NCBI GenBank assembly: GCA_021731025.1 | Contig: JAKFYD010000024.1 | Coordinates: forward strand, 1-64,000 | Direction of reading: 5' to 3' | Length of the DNA: 64,000 nucleotides | DNA from: Pseudobdellovibrionaceae bacterium | Lineage (GTDB): Bacteria > Bdellovibrionota > Bdellovibrionia > Bdellovibrionales > Bdellovibrionaceae | Shown: piece after piece, positions 37,348 to 46,560 of the stretch | Numbering within the stretch: the first letter of the stretch is position 1 | Layout of the letters: every line of letters begins with the position of its first letter | Notes under the pieces: model-generated | The model's input: the letters and a program-made list of their open reading frames with translations, nothing else | Database searches by the model: none | Told to the model about the DNA's origin: nothing | Made by a program: the position numbers and the translations under genes

Positions 37348-38351
37348 AGTGGGGTTTAATCGGCTGCGGAGTGATCGGCGAACGAAGAGCCGCGGCTCTT
37401 CCCGAGGGAGTAAAACTTGTTAGCTGTTATGATCCTGTTGCGGCTCGCACGGAAAAGATTTCTCAACTGACTGAGGCGCAAATTGCGAAGAATGAAGATG
37501 AAGTTTTTAAGACCGAAGGTCTGACTGCTGTCGTGATTGCGGCGATCAACTCATCTCTTGTTGGTCTTATTCAAAAAGCTGTGGATCGTGGTCTGCATGT
37601 GCTCGTGGAAAAACCAGCGGCTCGCAGCCATTCCGAGCTCTCGACATTGAATCCTAAAAAATCCGTGATTAAAGTGGGTTTCAATCATCGTTTTCATCCC
37701 GCATTTTATGATCTTGTGAATGAAATTAAAAATAATCCCGATGATCCCATTATGTTCATTCGTGCCCAGTATGGAAACGGAGCCCGCGTTGGTTTCGATC
37801 GCGAATGGAGATCCAACGTTGAAATCGCCGGCGGCGGTGAATTGCTGGATCAAGGCGTTCACGTTTTGGATTTAGCTTCTGTTCTTTTGCCCGACATGAA
37901 AGTGATTACGGGTTATTGCAAAACTCATTATTGGGATATGAAAGTGGACGATAACTCCTGGGCCATTCTTGCCGATAAGAGTGGCGCGACTTTCACTTTC
38001 CATGTTTCTTCCAGCGAATGGAAAAATGAATTTCGCTTCGAAGTTTACACTCGAAAAAGAAAGTACCAGTGGTTGGGATTAGGTCGATCTTATGGACCTG
38101 AAAAGTTACACATCTATAAAATGAAACCCGAGATGGGTCCTCCCGATTACGAAGAGCGCAGTTACCCCGGCGACGATCTCAGTTGGAAAAATGAAAACAC
38201 TCAGTTTCAACAGGCTGTTTTGGGAAAAGCTCCCCCTTATGGAGGCTTTCAAGACGCCTTGAAATGCCTGGGCTTCGTTGAAGATATTTATGAAAAGTCG
38301 AAAGCTCTTCAAGGAAACACCAATCATCCTTTATGGTGGAGACAACCTTAA
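37344..38351 (+). CDS. Gfo/Idh/MocA-family oxidoreductase
   Basis: A 335-residue protein: GLIGCGVIGERRA (residues 4-16) for NAD(P) binding, LVEKPAA (residues 88-94), and GGGELLDQGVHVLDLA with a typical catalytic-region His. These enzymes oxidise or reduce ring hydroxyls in NDP-sugars and inositols. It overlaps the epimerase by 4 bases and abuts the nucleotidyltransferase start (TAAGTG). It is distinct from the smaller, more divergent relative at 8505-9452. Confidence 0.85.
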   Translation: MKWGLIGCGVIGERRAAALPEGVKLVSCYDPVAARTEKISQLTEAQIAKNEDEVFKTEGLTAVVIAAINSSLVGLIQKAVDRGLHVLVEKPAARSHSELSTLNPKKSVIKVGFNHRFHPAFYDLVNEIKNNPDDPIMFIRAQYGNGARVGFDREWRSNVEIAGGGELLDQGVHVLDLASVLLPDMKVITGYCKTHYWDMKVDDNSWAILADKSGATFTFHVSSSEWKNEFRFEVYTRKRKYQWLGLGRSYGPEKLHIYKMKPEMGPPDYEERSYPGDDLSWKNENTQFQQAVLGKAPPYGGFQDALKCLGFVEDIYEKSKALQGNTNHPLWWRQP

Positions 38352-39059
38352 GTGCAAACATCGCCCGTCCCACCTATTCTGGTTTTAGCTGGTGGACGAG
38401 CGACTCGCCTTAAGGAACTTTCGAAAGATCTTCCCAAATATTTAATGCCGGTGGATTCGCAGCAGAATTTTGCTGATGTTCATTTAAAATGGCTGAAGTC
38501 TTTAGGATTTAACAAAGTCTTCCTGAGTATCGGTCACCTCGGAGAACAAATTCGGGATCACTGTGAAGACGGCTCACGTTGGGATTTAAATATTTATTAT
38601 CTCGAAGATGGGCCACAGCTCGTAGGCACCGGAGGAGCTGTTAGAAATTCCCTGGCCTTAGATTATAGCGAACTTGCTGTTACCTATGGTGACACATTGC
38701 TTAATCTTCAGCTGGATCAGCTTCTTGAAAATTTTCACCAGCAAAAAGTCCAAGGTCTTATGACCATTTATAAAAACGAAGTCCCTGGTCATGTTTGCAA
38801 TATTCATTGGGAATCCCCTTACGTCATCTACGATAAAATAAATCCTAAGCCTCAGTGGCAATATATTGATTACGGCTTTATGATTCTTAAACGCTCGCTG
38901 ATCGAGTCTTTTCCGAAAGAAAGCCCTCTGGACCTTGCTCTGCCTTTATCCCTAGCTTCTTATAAGAAACAAATCGCCGGTTACCCTGTGAAAGAACGTT
39001 TTTGGGAGATTGGCTCTCCCGAAGCCTTGGCCGAGTTTCAAGCCAAATTTCATTCATAA
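38352..39059 (+). CDS. Sugar-1-phosphate nucleotidyltransferase (HddC/MurNAc-P-transferase-like)
   Basis: A 235-residue enzyme with LVLAGGRATRLKELSKDLPK (the GGxxTR...PK signature), VGTGGAVRNSL and AVTYGDTLLNL carrying the metal-binding Asp. Length and motifs match short nucleotidyltransferases such as HddC, which activates D-glycero-alpha-D-manno-heptose 1-phosphate with GTP. The base used cannot be read from sequence. It starts at GTG 38352 immediately after the previous stop. With the kinase at 33194 it gives sugar-7-P to sugar-1-P to NDP-sugar logic. Confidence 0.83.
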   Translation: MQTSPVPPILVLAGGRATRLKELSKDLPKYLMPVDSQQNFADVHLKWLKSLGFNKVFLSIGHLGEQIRDHCEDGSRWDLNIYYLEDGPQLVGTGGAVRNSLALDYSELAVTYGDTLLNLQLDQLLENFHQQKVQGLMTIYKNEVPGHVCNIHWESPYVIYDKINPKPQWQYIDYGFMILKRSLIESFPKESPLDLALPLSLASYKKQIAGYPVKERFWEIGSPEALAEFQAKFHS

Positions 39060-39128
39060 AGCTAGTGCTTTTATAGCTAAAATTTAGTATTCCTAATTCA
39101 TCGCTAAATTCGTCACGAAAGGTAAAAA

Positions 39129-39854
39129 ATGAACACTCCCAGTCCATTTGCAAACAAAGTTAAAATTTACTCTGATGGTGCTGATAAAGCTTCCATGCTA
39201 GAAATGGCAAAAAATCCCCTGATCAAAGGCCTAACTACAAATCCCAGCCTGATGAAAAAAGCTGGCGTCAGTGATTACAAAAGTTTTTGTTTAGATATTT
39301 TAACTCACATCAAAGACAAACCCCTTTCTTTCGAAGTTTTTACAGATGATATCACCGATATGAAACGCCAAGGGAACGAGATCAACACTTGGGGTAAAAA
39401 TGTTTACGTTAAAATTCCAATCACAAACTCTGAAGGACAATCGACAATTCCTTTGATCAAAGAATTGACCAAAGCCGGAGTAAAATTAAATGTAACTGCA
39501 ATCTTAACAATGCAGCAAGTGACTGAAACAGTACTGGCATTGAAAGGTGGAGCTCCTTCCATCGTGTCTGTTTTCGCAGGACGAATCGCTGATACAGGCC
39601 GTGATCCTATGCCTATCATGAGCGCAGCTGCTGCTCTTTGCCGTGGCACTGATCCAAACATTGAATTGCTTTGGGCTTCAAGCCGTGAAGCTTTCAACAT
39701 TGTTCAAGCGGAACAAACAGATTGCCACATCATTACGGCAGCACCTGATTTGATTAAAAAAACTTCCATGTTCAACAAAGATTTAACTCAATTGAGTCTT
39801 GAAACAGTTCGCATGTTTAAAACAGACGCTGAAGCTGCGGGGTACAAATTATGA
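39129..39854 (+). CDS. Transaldolase-family protein
   Basis: A 241-residue TIM-barrel protein. IYSDGAD carries the conserved Asp16, GLTTNPSLM (residues 34-42) is the family signature, and VYVKIPIT holds the Schiff-base Lys95. VSVFAGRIADTGRDP replaces the usual SPFVGRI-type region. Size fits the short transaldolase/fructose-6-phosphate aldolase group. A 69-base gap precedes it, with AAAGGT before ATG 39129, and it overlaps the SIS gene by 4 bases. Such a gene inside a glycan operon suggests dedicated supply of a ketose phosphate, for example sedoheptulose 7-phosphate, to the SIS isomerase. Confidence 0.87.
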   Translation: MNTPSPFANKVKIYSDGADKASMLEMAKNPLIKGLTTNPSLMKKAGVSDYKSFCLDILTHIKDKPLSFEVFTDDITDMKRQGNEINTWGKNVYVKIPITNSEGQSTIPLIKELTKAGVKLNVTAILTMQQVTETVLALKGGAPSIVSVFAGRIADTGRDPMPIMSAAAALCRGTDPNIELLWASSREAFNIVQAEQTDCHIITAAPDLIKKTSMFNKDLTQLSLETVRMFKTDAEAAGYKL

Positions 39855-40459
39855 TGACCGACAGCTTTTCAAAATCTTTTCTCGATGAAACGATTCAAAT
39901 TCTTCAAGAACTCAATCCTACAGAAATCGATGCTTTAGCAACGTCCTTAGGTAAAGTTCGTGATAATGGCGGTCGATTATTTATTTTGGGTGTTGGCGGA
40001 TCTGCGGGTCACGCTAGCCATGCTGTTAATGACTTCCGTAAAATCTGCGGATTCGAAGCTTACGCTCCAACCGACAATGTTTCTGAACTGACGGCGCGAA
40101 TCAATGACGAAGGATGGGAGAGCTGTTTTTCAGAGTGGCTGAAAGGCTCACGCATTACTGGAAAAGACGCTGTTCTTGTTTTTTCTGTTGGCGGTGGAAA
40201 CCAAGAAAAAAATGTTTCCATGAATTTAGTGCGCGCTCTTGAAGTTGCCAAAGAAGTTGGCGCAACTGTGACTGGCATCGTTGGTAAAGATGGTGGTTTC
40301 ACTAAAAAAACATCTCAAGCTTGCGTGGTCATTCCACCCAAATTTTCCGAGAGAATTACTCCCCATACAGAGGGCCTTGCGGCCGTTGTTTGGCATCTGT
40401 TGGTTTCACACCCTGCTTTGAAAGTGAAACAAACAAAATGGGAAAGCACTAAACCTTGA
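39851..40459 (+). CDS. gmhA: SIS-domain sugar-phosphate isomerase (GmhA-like)
   Basis: A 202-residue SIS protein. LFILGVGGSAGHASHAVNDF is the phosphate-binding GGS region, VFSVGGGN the second SIS loop, and HTEGLAAVVWHLL the C-terminal Glu/His pair corresponding to the catalytic region of phosphoheptose isomerase. GmhA converts sedoheptulose 7-phosphate to D-glycero-D-manno-heptose 7-phosphate. The ATGA overlap with the transaldolase argues that they act in sequence. GmhA identity is probable; other ketose-phosphate substrates are possible. Confidence 0.78.
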   Translation: MMTDSFSKSFLDETIQILQELNPTEIDALATSLGKVRDNGGRLFILGVGGSAGHASHAVNDFRKICGFEAYAPTDNVSELTARINDEGWESCFSEWLKGSRITGKDAVLVFSVGGGNQEKNVSMNLVRALEVAKEVGATVTGIVGKDGGFTKKTSQACVVIPPKFSERITPHTEGLAAVVWHLLVSHPALKVKQTKWESTKP

Positions 40460-41247
40460 TCAGCAAGGTCAGCTTAATTATTCCTATTTTTAATGAAGGT
40501 GATACTGCCCTTGCACTTTTAAAAAGCGTCATGGCACAGCCTTTACCAGGTGATCTTCAAAAAGAGATGATTATCATCGAGTCCAATTCAACGGATGGGA
40601 CTCGTGAACTTGTGCAAAAATTTGTTCAGGAAAATGCTGGAAATTCTCCAGTGAAAATTGAGCTAATTCTTGAAGAAACACCCAGGGGAAAAGGTCATGC
40701 CGTTCGGCAAGGAATACAAAAAGCAACCGGCGACATCATCTTGATTCAAGACGGCGATCTTGAGTACAGTGTTACTGATTACCCACTGCTGCTTCAACCT
40801 CTCATCGATGGCCACGTCGACTTTGTTTTAGGATCACGACATTTATCTGCTGGTGGATGGAAGATCCGTAAGTTTGAGCAAAGCCCGATGACAGCTTTCT
40901 ACATGAATTTAGGTGGAATGTTTTTCCATACTTTGTTCAACATTCTTTACCAAGTTAAACTCACTGACCCTACAACCATGTATAAGGTTTTTCTGAAAAA
41001 ATGCATTGATGGTGTCGCTTTCGAATCAAACCGTTTTGATTTTGACTTTGAATTGGTCGCGAAATTAATTCGTCTGGGTTATATTCCTTTGGAAGTTCCT
41101 ATTTCTTACTCGTCTCGTGGTTTTGAAAAGGGAAAAAAAGTTCGAGCTTTCCGCGATCCTTTTATGTTCCTGTGGGTTATTTTTAAATTTCGAATTAAGC
41201 GAATTCAACGCATTCCTCGAAAAGCAATGACTTACAGTCTAAACTAA
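40456..41247 (+). CDS. GT2 glycosyltransferase (DPM1/polyprenyl-phosphate type, no TM hairpin)
   Basis: A 263-residue GT-A enzyme: SLIIPIFNEGDTALALLKSV, IIESNSTDGT, RGKGHAVRQGI, and ILIQDGDLEYSVTDYP as the DxD-containing motif. DPTTMYKVF and FDFDFELVAKLIRLGY match the dolichyl-phosphate sugar synthase group; it lacks the C-terminal membrane hairpin. It starts at TTG 40456 over the SIS stop. As last gene of the operon it probably transfers the finished sugar, either to a lipid phosphate or to the glycan. Its stop shares CTAA with the opposing mutase stop. Confidence 0.85.
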   Translation: MISKVSLIIPIFNEGDTALALLKSVMAQPLPGDLQKEMIIIESNSTDGTRELVQKFVQENAGNSPVKIELILEETPRGKGHAVRQGIQKATGDIILIQDGDLEYSVTDYPLLLQPLIDGHVDFVLGSRHLSAGGWKIRKFEQSPMTAFYMNLGGMFFHTLFNILYQVKLTDPTTMYKVFLKKCIDGVAFESNRFDFDFELVAKLIRLGYIPLEVPISYSSRGFEKGKKVRAFRDPFMFLWVIFKFRIKRIQRIPRKAMTYSLN

Positions 41248-42680
41248 CCCCGATACCCGTCGCAAAAAATCATCGCGTCTTTTAAAATCTCGCCGGCAGC
41301 GGTGCGATCTTTAGCCTCGACATAGATACGAAATTCAGGTGCATTCCCCGAAGGTCGCAAATGAACCGTTTGACCCCCATTGGAAATAATTTTGATCCCA
41401 TCCACTTTATTAATTTCTTTCACTGAAGAAAAGTAACGCCGAAGCGTACTGGAAAACTCCAGCAATCGTTGGGGATTCTCCGTAACATCTTCTAAAATTC
41501 TTTTTGAGATGGGCAAGGGAAACTCTTTCAATAATCCGCTCAAATTTACTCTAGAGAAAAGAAAATCTTGATGCTTTTTGAGCCAGCCAGAAATAGATTG
41601 TTTTAAGTATACAATCATTGGCAGAAGCGCATCCCTTGTTGGCAGTGCCGCCAAATCTTTCGCATCTGAACCTAGTAAGAATCCACCGTTCGCTTCAAAA
41701 CCAGCTACCGAAGATGCCGCTCCCGAAAGATTTTTCATTTCGGAGACCACGAAGGGAGAACCGATCTTTGTGCGGGCTACTTTAGAAAACCAAGTCGATT
41801 CTTCGATCAAACTTGTGCAACTGACCGGCGTCGCCACCGCATCCATTCCCAAAAAGTGCGCCGTAATCATTCCTAAAACATCACCCGTGATTTGACCATA
41901 GCGATGCTGCACCACTAAGGGGCGATCCGCATCACCGTCAGCGCTTATCAAAATTTCAATGTCGTTTTCAAACATCACCTCTTGAAGCGCTTGGAGATTA
42001 TCAATATTTTCTGTATCAACAGGAATGAACTTTTCAGAAAAGCCCGTTAACTTGACGTCAGCTCCCAACTCGCGCAAGATTTTCGGCAGAAGATCTCGAC
42101 CGACCGTTGAGTGCTGGTAGAAAAGTACCCGAGTCCCCGCTAAAAAATCAGGACCGAACGCTTTCAAATATCTTTGAGTGTAAAATTCTTCGGCTTGAAG
42201 TTGATTTGCAGACTCATTGGGGAAATCAGCTAAAGCTGGAGCTGCACCGACCGCGCTTGTCTTAAGACGCTCATTCTCTCTCTCGAAACCTCGACGGATT
42301 TCCAGCTCATCATCTTTCGTGATCTCCCCGTCAGGAGTATAGAACTTAACTCCGTTGCGATCCGCAGGAATATGACTGCCCGTCACCATCACTGAAGCGG
42401 CCTGACGAGATAGCGCAAAATAAGCTAAGGCCGGTGTCGGCACCCCACCCAAAGAAATAACTTTATAACCTGACTCTTCGAAAGATTTTGCGAAGTACCA
42501 TTGAATCTCGGGGCTGCTCGTTCGCAAATCCCTAGCCATATAAATTTCACGGACAGCAGGATATTGTTTACGCAAAAGTTCAACAAAGCCCAAAGCGTAA
42601 TTGCGACAGTTCGCAAAAGTAAAATCAATAACTCGACCGCGCACTCCACTGGTACCGAATTTTAAATCTTCTTTAATCAT
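41244..42680 (-). CDS. Phosphohexomutase (phosphoglucomutase/phosphomannomutase family)
   Basis: A 478-residue enzyme. FGTSGVRGRV at the N-terminus, MVTGSHIPADRNG with the phosphorylated Ser102, ISADGDADRPLV with the Mg-binding Asp trio, and the C-terminal phosphate-binding RPSGNAPEFRIYVEA are all present, although the usual SGTEP reads SGNAP. It converts hexose 6- and 1-phosphates, feeding CDP-glucose or GDP-mannose synthesis. It starts three bases after the pstB stop, so it is the last gene of the pst unit, an uncommon place. Confidence 0.88.
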   Translation of the reverse strand: MIKEDLKFGTSGVRGRVIDFTFANCRNYALGFVELLRKQYPAVREIYMARDLRTSSPEIQWYFAKSFEESGYKVISLGGVPTPALAYFALSRQAASVMVTGSHIPADRNGVKFYTPDGEITKDDELEIRRGFERENERLKTSAVGAAPALADFPNESANQLQAEEFYTQRYLKAFGPDFLAGTRVLFYQHSTVGRDLLPKILRELGADVKLTGFSEKFIPVDTENIDNLQALQEVMFENDIEILISADGDADRPLVVQHRYGQITGDVLGMITAHFLGMDAVATPVSCTSLIEESTWFSKVARTKIGSPFVVSEMKNLSGAASSVAGFEANGGFLLGSDAKDLAALPTRDALLPMIVYLKQSISGWLKKHQDFLFSRVNLSGLLKEFPLPISKRILEDVTENPQRLLEFSSTLRRYFSSVKEINKVDGIKIISNGGQTVHLRPSGNAPEFRIYVEAKDRTAAGEILKDAMIFCDGYRG

Positions 42681-42683
42681 GAT

Positions 42684-43451
42684 TTACCCAAACCGGCCCG
42701 TAATGTAATTCTCGGTCCTCTGATCTTTCGGAGTCGTGAAGATTTTATCGCTTAAACCAAACTCGATCAAATCTCCCATATACATAAAGGCCGTGTAATC
42801 AGAACATCGAGCTGCCTGATGAAGATTGTGAGTCACAATAAGGATCGTCACATCTTCTTTCAATTCATTGATCAGCTCTTCAATATGCGCGGTTGAAATA
42901 GGATCCAATGCTGAGGTAGGTTCATCCAATAATAAAATCTCAGGATCCGTCGCCAAAGCCCTCGCGATGCAGACTCGCTGCTGTTGCCCACCCGAAAGCG
43001 AAGTTGCTGGGCCTTCCAGACGATCTTTGACCTCGTCCCAAATTCCCGCTTGGATCAGTGATCTTTCGACACGATCTTCGATGAAGCTGCGTTTTTTCAC
43101 TCCGCGAACTTTTAAGCCGTAGGCGACATTTTCGAAAATGCTTTTAGGAAATGGATTTGGTTTTTGAAAAACCATTCCGATGCGCATGCGCACTTCCATG
43201 GGATCAATGTCAGATCCCAAAATATTTTTTCCTTCGGGGTAAAGTAAAATTTCGCCCTCATAGTGAATCGCCTGAGTGTACAAATCATGCATGCGATTGA
43301 AGCAACGTAACAGAGTGGTCTTGCCACAGCCTGAAGGACCAATCATCGCGGTGATTTTTTTTTCGTGAATGGGCAAATCGATGGACTTTAAAACTTTTTT
43401 TTCACCGTAAGCAAAAGATAAATTTTTGACTTGAGCTCTTAGATTTTCCAT
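42684..43451 (-). CDS. pstB: Phosphate ABC transporter ATP-binding protein PstB
   Basis: A 255-residue ATPase with Walker A GPSGCGKT (residues 38-45), the PstB-specific [29 protein letters not shown], signature [14 protein letters not shown] and Walker [14 protein letters not shown]. This energises high-affinity phosphate import. It lies 4 bases after pstA and 3 bases before the mutase gene. No phoU follows in the window, whereas phoU usually closes pst operons. Confidence 0.96.
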   Translation of the reverse strand: MENLRAQVKNLSFAYGEKKVLKSIDLPIHEKKITAMIGPSGCGKTTLLRCFNRMHDLYTQAIHYEGEILLYPEGKNILGSDIDPMEVRMRIGMVFQKPNPFPKSIFENVAYGLKVRGVKKRSFIEDRVERSLIQAGIWDEVKDRLEGPATSLSGGQQQRVCIARALATDPEILLLDEPTSALDPISTAHIEELINELKEDVTILIVTHNLHQAARCSDYTAFMYMGDLIEFGLSDKIFTTPKDQRTENYITGRFG

Positions 43452-43455
43452 CAGC

Positions 43456-44406
43456 TCACCACTTCATCTTGGCGCGGAAACGGTAGCGAATAAAAATCGC
43501 CACCGCGTTCATCAGCAAAGTCATGCCCAATAAAACAATGCCCGTCGCTGCGGCATTGACGTGAAATTCTGATTCAGGTTTTGAAATCCAATTGAACATC
43601 TGAATGGGCATAACAGTGAAAGGGTCTTTAAGCCATTGGAAACTGATGAAGGGCCAAATTTCTTGCACCGGCGGAGTCGGCAAAAACGCAATAAAAGTCA
43701 AAGCTCCAATAGTAATGAGCGGAGCTGTTTCACCAATAGCGCGGCTTAAGGAAATAATAATTCCTGTTAAAATCCCCCCCGAACTGTAGGGCAGAATATG
43801 ATGCTTAATCGTCTGCCATTGGCTGGCGCCCAAAGCGTAAGCAGCTTCGCGAATCGCGTTCGGAATTGTGCGGATGGCTTCTCGAGTTGTGACAATGACG
43901 ATGGGTAAAACCATTAGTCCAAGTGTTAAACCTGCAGTCAAAATGCTTTGCCCAAAATCCAACTTTTGCACAAAAAATCCTAAGGCCATCAATCCAAAAA
44001 TAATTGATGGAACTCCCGCAAGATTAATAATATTGAGCTCAATCAAACTGCTGAACCAACTTTTACGGGCATACTCTTCGAGATAAACTCCGGCCGCAAT
44101 TCCCAAAGGAATCGTGCACAGTGCTGTCACACCCATCACACAGAAAGAACCCACCCAAGCCGAAAGAATCCCCGCTTTTTCAGGCCATCGCGAAGGAAAG
44201 TGAGTGAAAAAATCTTTGTTAAGTCTTGGCACTCCACTGGAAGCCAAATCCCAAATCAGCGCGAGCAAAACCAAAATCGAAAAAAAAAGTGTCAGCATAC
44301 CCAAAACCAAAAACAAACTGTTCACCAACTGCCGTCGGTGCAATTGATTTTTATCAATGGCTAAAAGCTCAGGCGAAGTTGAATTTGTTGTGATCGAGGC
44401 TTCCAT
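43456..44406 (-). CDS. pstA: Phosphate ABC transporter permease PstA
   Basis: A 316-residue inner-membrane permease with six membrane segments. [12 protein letters not shown] and the [20 protein letters not shown] loop (the permease EAA motif), then [19 protein letters not shown], identify PstA. It forms the channel with PstC. The cytoplasmic N-terminal ~30 residues are polar, as is usual. It is 12 bases downstream of pstC. Confidence 0.95.
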   Translation of the reverse strand: MEASITTNSTSPELLAIDKNQLHRRQLVNSLFLVLGMLTLFFSILVLLALIWDLASSGVPRLNKDFFTHFPSRWPEKAGILSAWVGSFCVMGVTALCTIPLGIAAGVYLEEYARKSWFSSLIELNIINLAGVPSIIFGLMALGFFVQKLDFGQSILTAGLTLGLMVLPIVIVTTREAIRTIPNAIREAAYALGASQWQTIKHHILPYSSGGILTGIIISLSRAIGETAPLITIGALTFIAFLPTPPVQEIWPFISFQWLKDPFTVMPIQMFNWISKPESEFHVNAAATGIVLLGMTLLMNAVAIFIRYRFRAKMKW

Positions 44407-44418
44407 ACTGTCTCTGCC

Positions 44419-45351
44419 CTATTCTTTTTCTTGGAACCTTTTTCGGATCCAAAGACCAAAAATATTGAAAGACAAAGTAATCACAAACAAGGTCAATCCA
44501 GCAACATAAATGGACTGATAACCAATTGACCCATGGGGCAAATCCCCTTGAGAAATCTGCACAATAAAAGCGGTGATTGTTGCTGCGGGTTGAGTCGGAT
44601 CAAAGGTCATCTGAGGCTGATTCCCCCCAGCAATAGCCACCACCATGGTTTCACCTAAAGCCCGCGAGATTGCCAAAATATAAGCTGAAGTCATTCCTGA
44701 AAAGGCACTGGGAATAACGACGCGAAAAGTAGTTTGCAAGGGCGAAGCTCCCAGGGCCGCCGAAGCCTCACGAAAATGATTCGGAACTGCGCGCATGGCA
44801 TCTTCGCTCAAAGAACTTACATAAGGCACAATCATAAAACCAATAACGATTCCCGCTGCCAAAATATTAAAGCCCTGAATCTGCGGAAATATTTTTTGCA
44901 AGAGTGGCGTGACAAAGAGCAAGGCAAAGTAACCGTACACGACGGTGGGGACTGCAGCTAAAAGCTCTAGAAGAGGTTTTACAATTTCACGAGTGCCGGG
45001 CTTAACGTACTCACTGAGATAAGCTGCTGCTACGGTTCCCATCGGAATAGCGACAACTAAACCGATGAAAGTCGAAAGAAAAGTTCCGCAGAGTAAAGGC
45101 AAAATTCCAAACTTGGCATTTTCAAAAGTGGGAGTCCATTCCGTTCCCGTAATAAAATTCCAAAGGTTCACGTGCTTAAAGAAAGGAATAGATTCCGAAA
45201 TCAAAGTCCAAACAATTCCCACCGTGACCAGAACAGAAGAAGTTGCCGCCAAAAATAAAATGAGCTCGACAAATTTTTCGCGGAAGCGACGCCAGCGGCG
45301 AGCGCGACTGCCAGGAGCTGAAAAACGGGTCAGAACAAGTTTTTGACTCAT
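44419..45351 (-). CDS. pstC: Phosphate ABC transporter permease PstC
   Basis: A 310-residue permease with six membrane segments. It has the typical TGTEWTPTFENAKFGILPLL periplasmic loop, GTVAAAYLSEY, the EASAALGASPLQTTFRVVIP EAA loop and LAISRALGETMVVAIAGG. It overlaps the pstS stop by one base (TGATG), so it is coupled to the binding protein. Confidence 0.95.
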   Translation of the reverse strand: MSQKLVLTRFSAPGSRARRWRRFREKFVELILFLAATSSVLVTVGIVWTLISESIPFFKHVNLWNFITGTEWTPTFENAKFGILPLLCGTFLSTFIGLVVAIPMGTVAAAYLSEYVKPGTREIVKPLLELLAAVPTVVYGYFALLFVTPLLQKIFPQIQGFNILAAGIVIGFMIVPYVSSLSEDAMRAVPNHFREASAALGASPLQTTFRVVIPSAFSGMTSAYILAISRALGETMVVAIAGGNQPQMTFDPTQPAATITAFIVQISQGDLPHGSIGYQSIYVAGLTLFVITLSFNIFGLWIRKRFQEKE

Positions 45352-46337
45352 CAGAGTTTTTTCTCACGATTCATCAATTGGTCCATTTTTAAACCCATGC
45401 TCGAGTGTCCACCAAAAGATGTTCCCAATTTATTTTTCTTAATATGCTCTCGAGAAATTTCATAAATTTTTTCAGGCAGTGGAACATATTTTACCATCGG
45501 CACAATCTTCGCTAAATTCTTATTTGTAAATTCCACGAATTCACGCACCTCGGGTTTTTTCATGGCAGTTTCACTCACATAAATAAAAACGGGTCGAGAT
45601 AAGGGAGCATAATCTCCACTTTCAACGGTGGCTCTGGAAGGCGATACTGGTTTTTTCAAGTTGGGATTGATCACTCCAACGACTTTCAACTTGGATTTAT
45701 TTTCTTCGTAGTAGGCCAAAGGTAAATAACCTAAAGAAAATTTATCCCCGCTGATTCCCGTCACCAAAGTGTTATCATTTTCACTGGCCGAATAATCTCC
45801 TCGGCTGGATTTCGCTTTACCAACGATCGCTTCGGTAAAATAATCGAAAGTCCCAGAATCAGATCCGGCTCCGTAAAGTTTTAATTTTTCTTTGGGCCAG
45901 GCCGCATTGACTTGGTCCCAAGTCATAATTTTTCCTTGAGCACCGGGCTCCCACATTTTTTTAAGATCTTCGATGGAAATATTTTGAAGCCAGTCATTTT
46001 TCGGGTTTACTACGACCACCGTGGCATCATAAGCGATGGGAATTTCGAAGAAACGGATGGAAGCCTTTTTACAGTTGGCGAGCTCTTCAACCTGAATGGG
46101 GCGAGAGGCATTCTGAATATCAGTTTCGCCGCGGCAGAATTTTTTAAAACCCCCGCCTGTACCAGAGATTCCCACGGTGACCCGAACCTGTCCCCGCTTT
46201 TCATTCTGAAATTCTTCAGCCACAGCTTCAGCAATAGGGAAAACGGTGCTTGAGCCATCAACCTTGACAACAGGGACGACCGCTTGAGCAAACTGTAAAA
46301 AACCTGTGAATAAAAATAAACCCAGTAGACCCTTCAT
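45351..46337 (-). CDS. pstS: Periplasmic phosphate-binding protein PstS
   Basis: A 328-residue exported protein. The signal peptide runs [19 protein letters not shown], with cleavage after [21 protein letters not shown] and [15 protein letters not shown] are the phosphate-binding loops of the SphX/PstS group, and [16 protein letters not shown] follows. AAAAGGAGA precedes the ATG. It opens the pst-mutase unit. The 223-base gap 46338-46560, divergent with the DUF4360 gene, should contain a phosphate-responsive promoter, but I could not recognise a confident Pho box. Confidence 0.93.
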   Translation of the reverse strand: MKGLLGLFLFTGFLQFAQAVVPVVKVDGSSTVFPIAEAVAEEFQNEKRGQVRVTVGISGTGGGFKKFCRGETDIQNASRPIQVEELANCKKASIRFFEIPIAYDATVVVVNPKNDWLQNISIEDLKKMWEPGAQGKIMTWDQVNAAWPKEKLKLYGAGSDSGTFDYFTEAIVGKAKSSRGDYSASENDNTLVTGISGDKFSLGYLPLAYYEENKSKLKVVGVINPNLKKPVSPSRATVESGDYAPLSRPVFIYVSETAMKKPEVREFVEFTNKNLAKIVPMVKYVPLPEKIYEISREHIKKNKLGTSFGGHSSMGLKMDQLMNREKKL

Positions 46338-46560
46338 TTCGCTCTCCTTTTAAAACTTTGAAGTCCAATTTACTCTGGCTTTTCTGAAAGAATTGTTAAG
46401 GTTCGATCAGGATTTTTACGCAATGCAGGGAGCCTGAAGGAGGAGAACGCAGAGATTTAAAGTTTTAGAGAGTCTCTGGTGCGTTTAGATACCAAAGTGC
46501 GTGGCTTACCCTTTGCTTTTGATGCAAGTCAGTGTCCGAACATCACCTCCAGGGGGAACC

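Noticed and set aside
46338-46560. Pho box upstream of pstS
   Set aside because: I looked for paired CTGTCAT-like or TTAACA-like repeats; only a single CTTAACA-like stretch on the minus strand is present, which is not enough.
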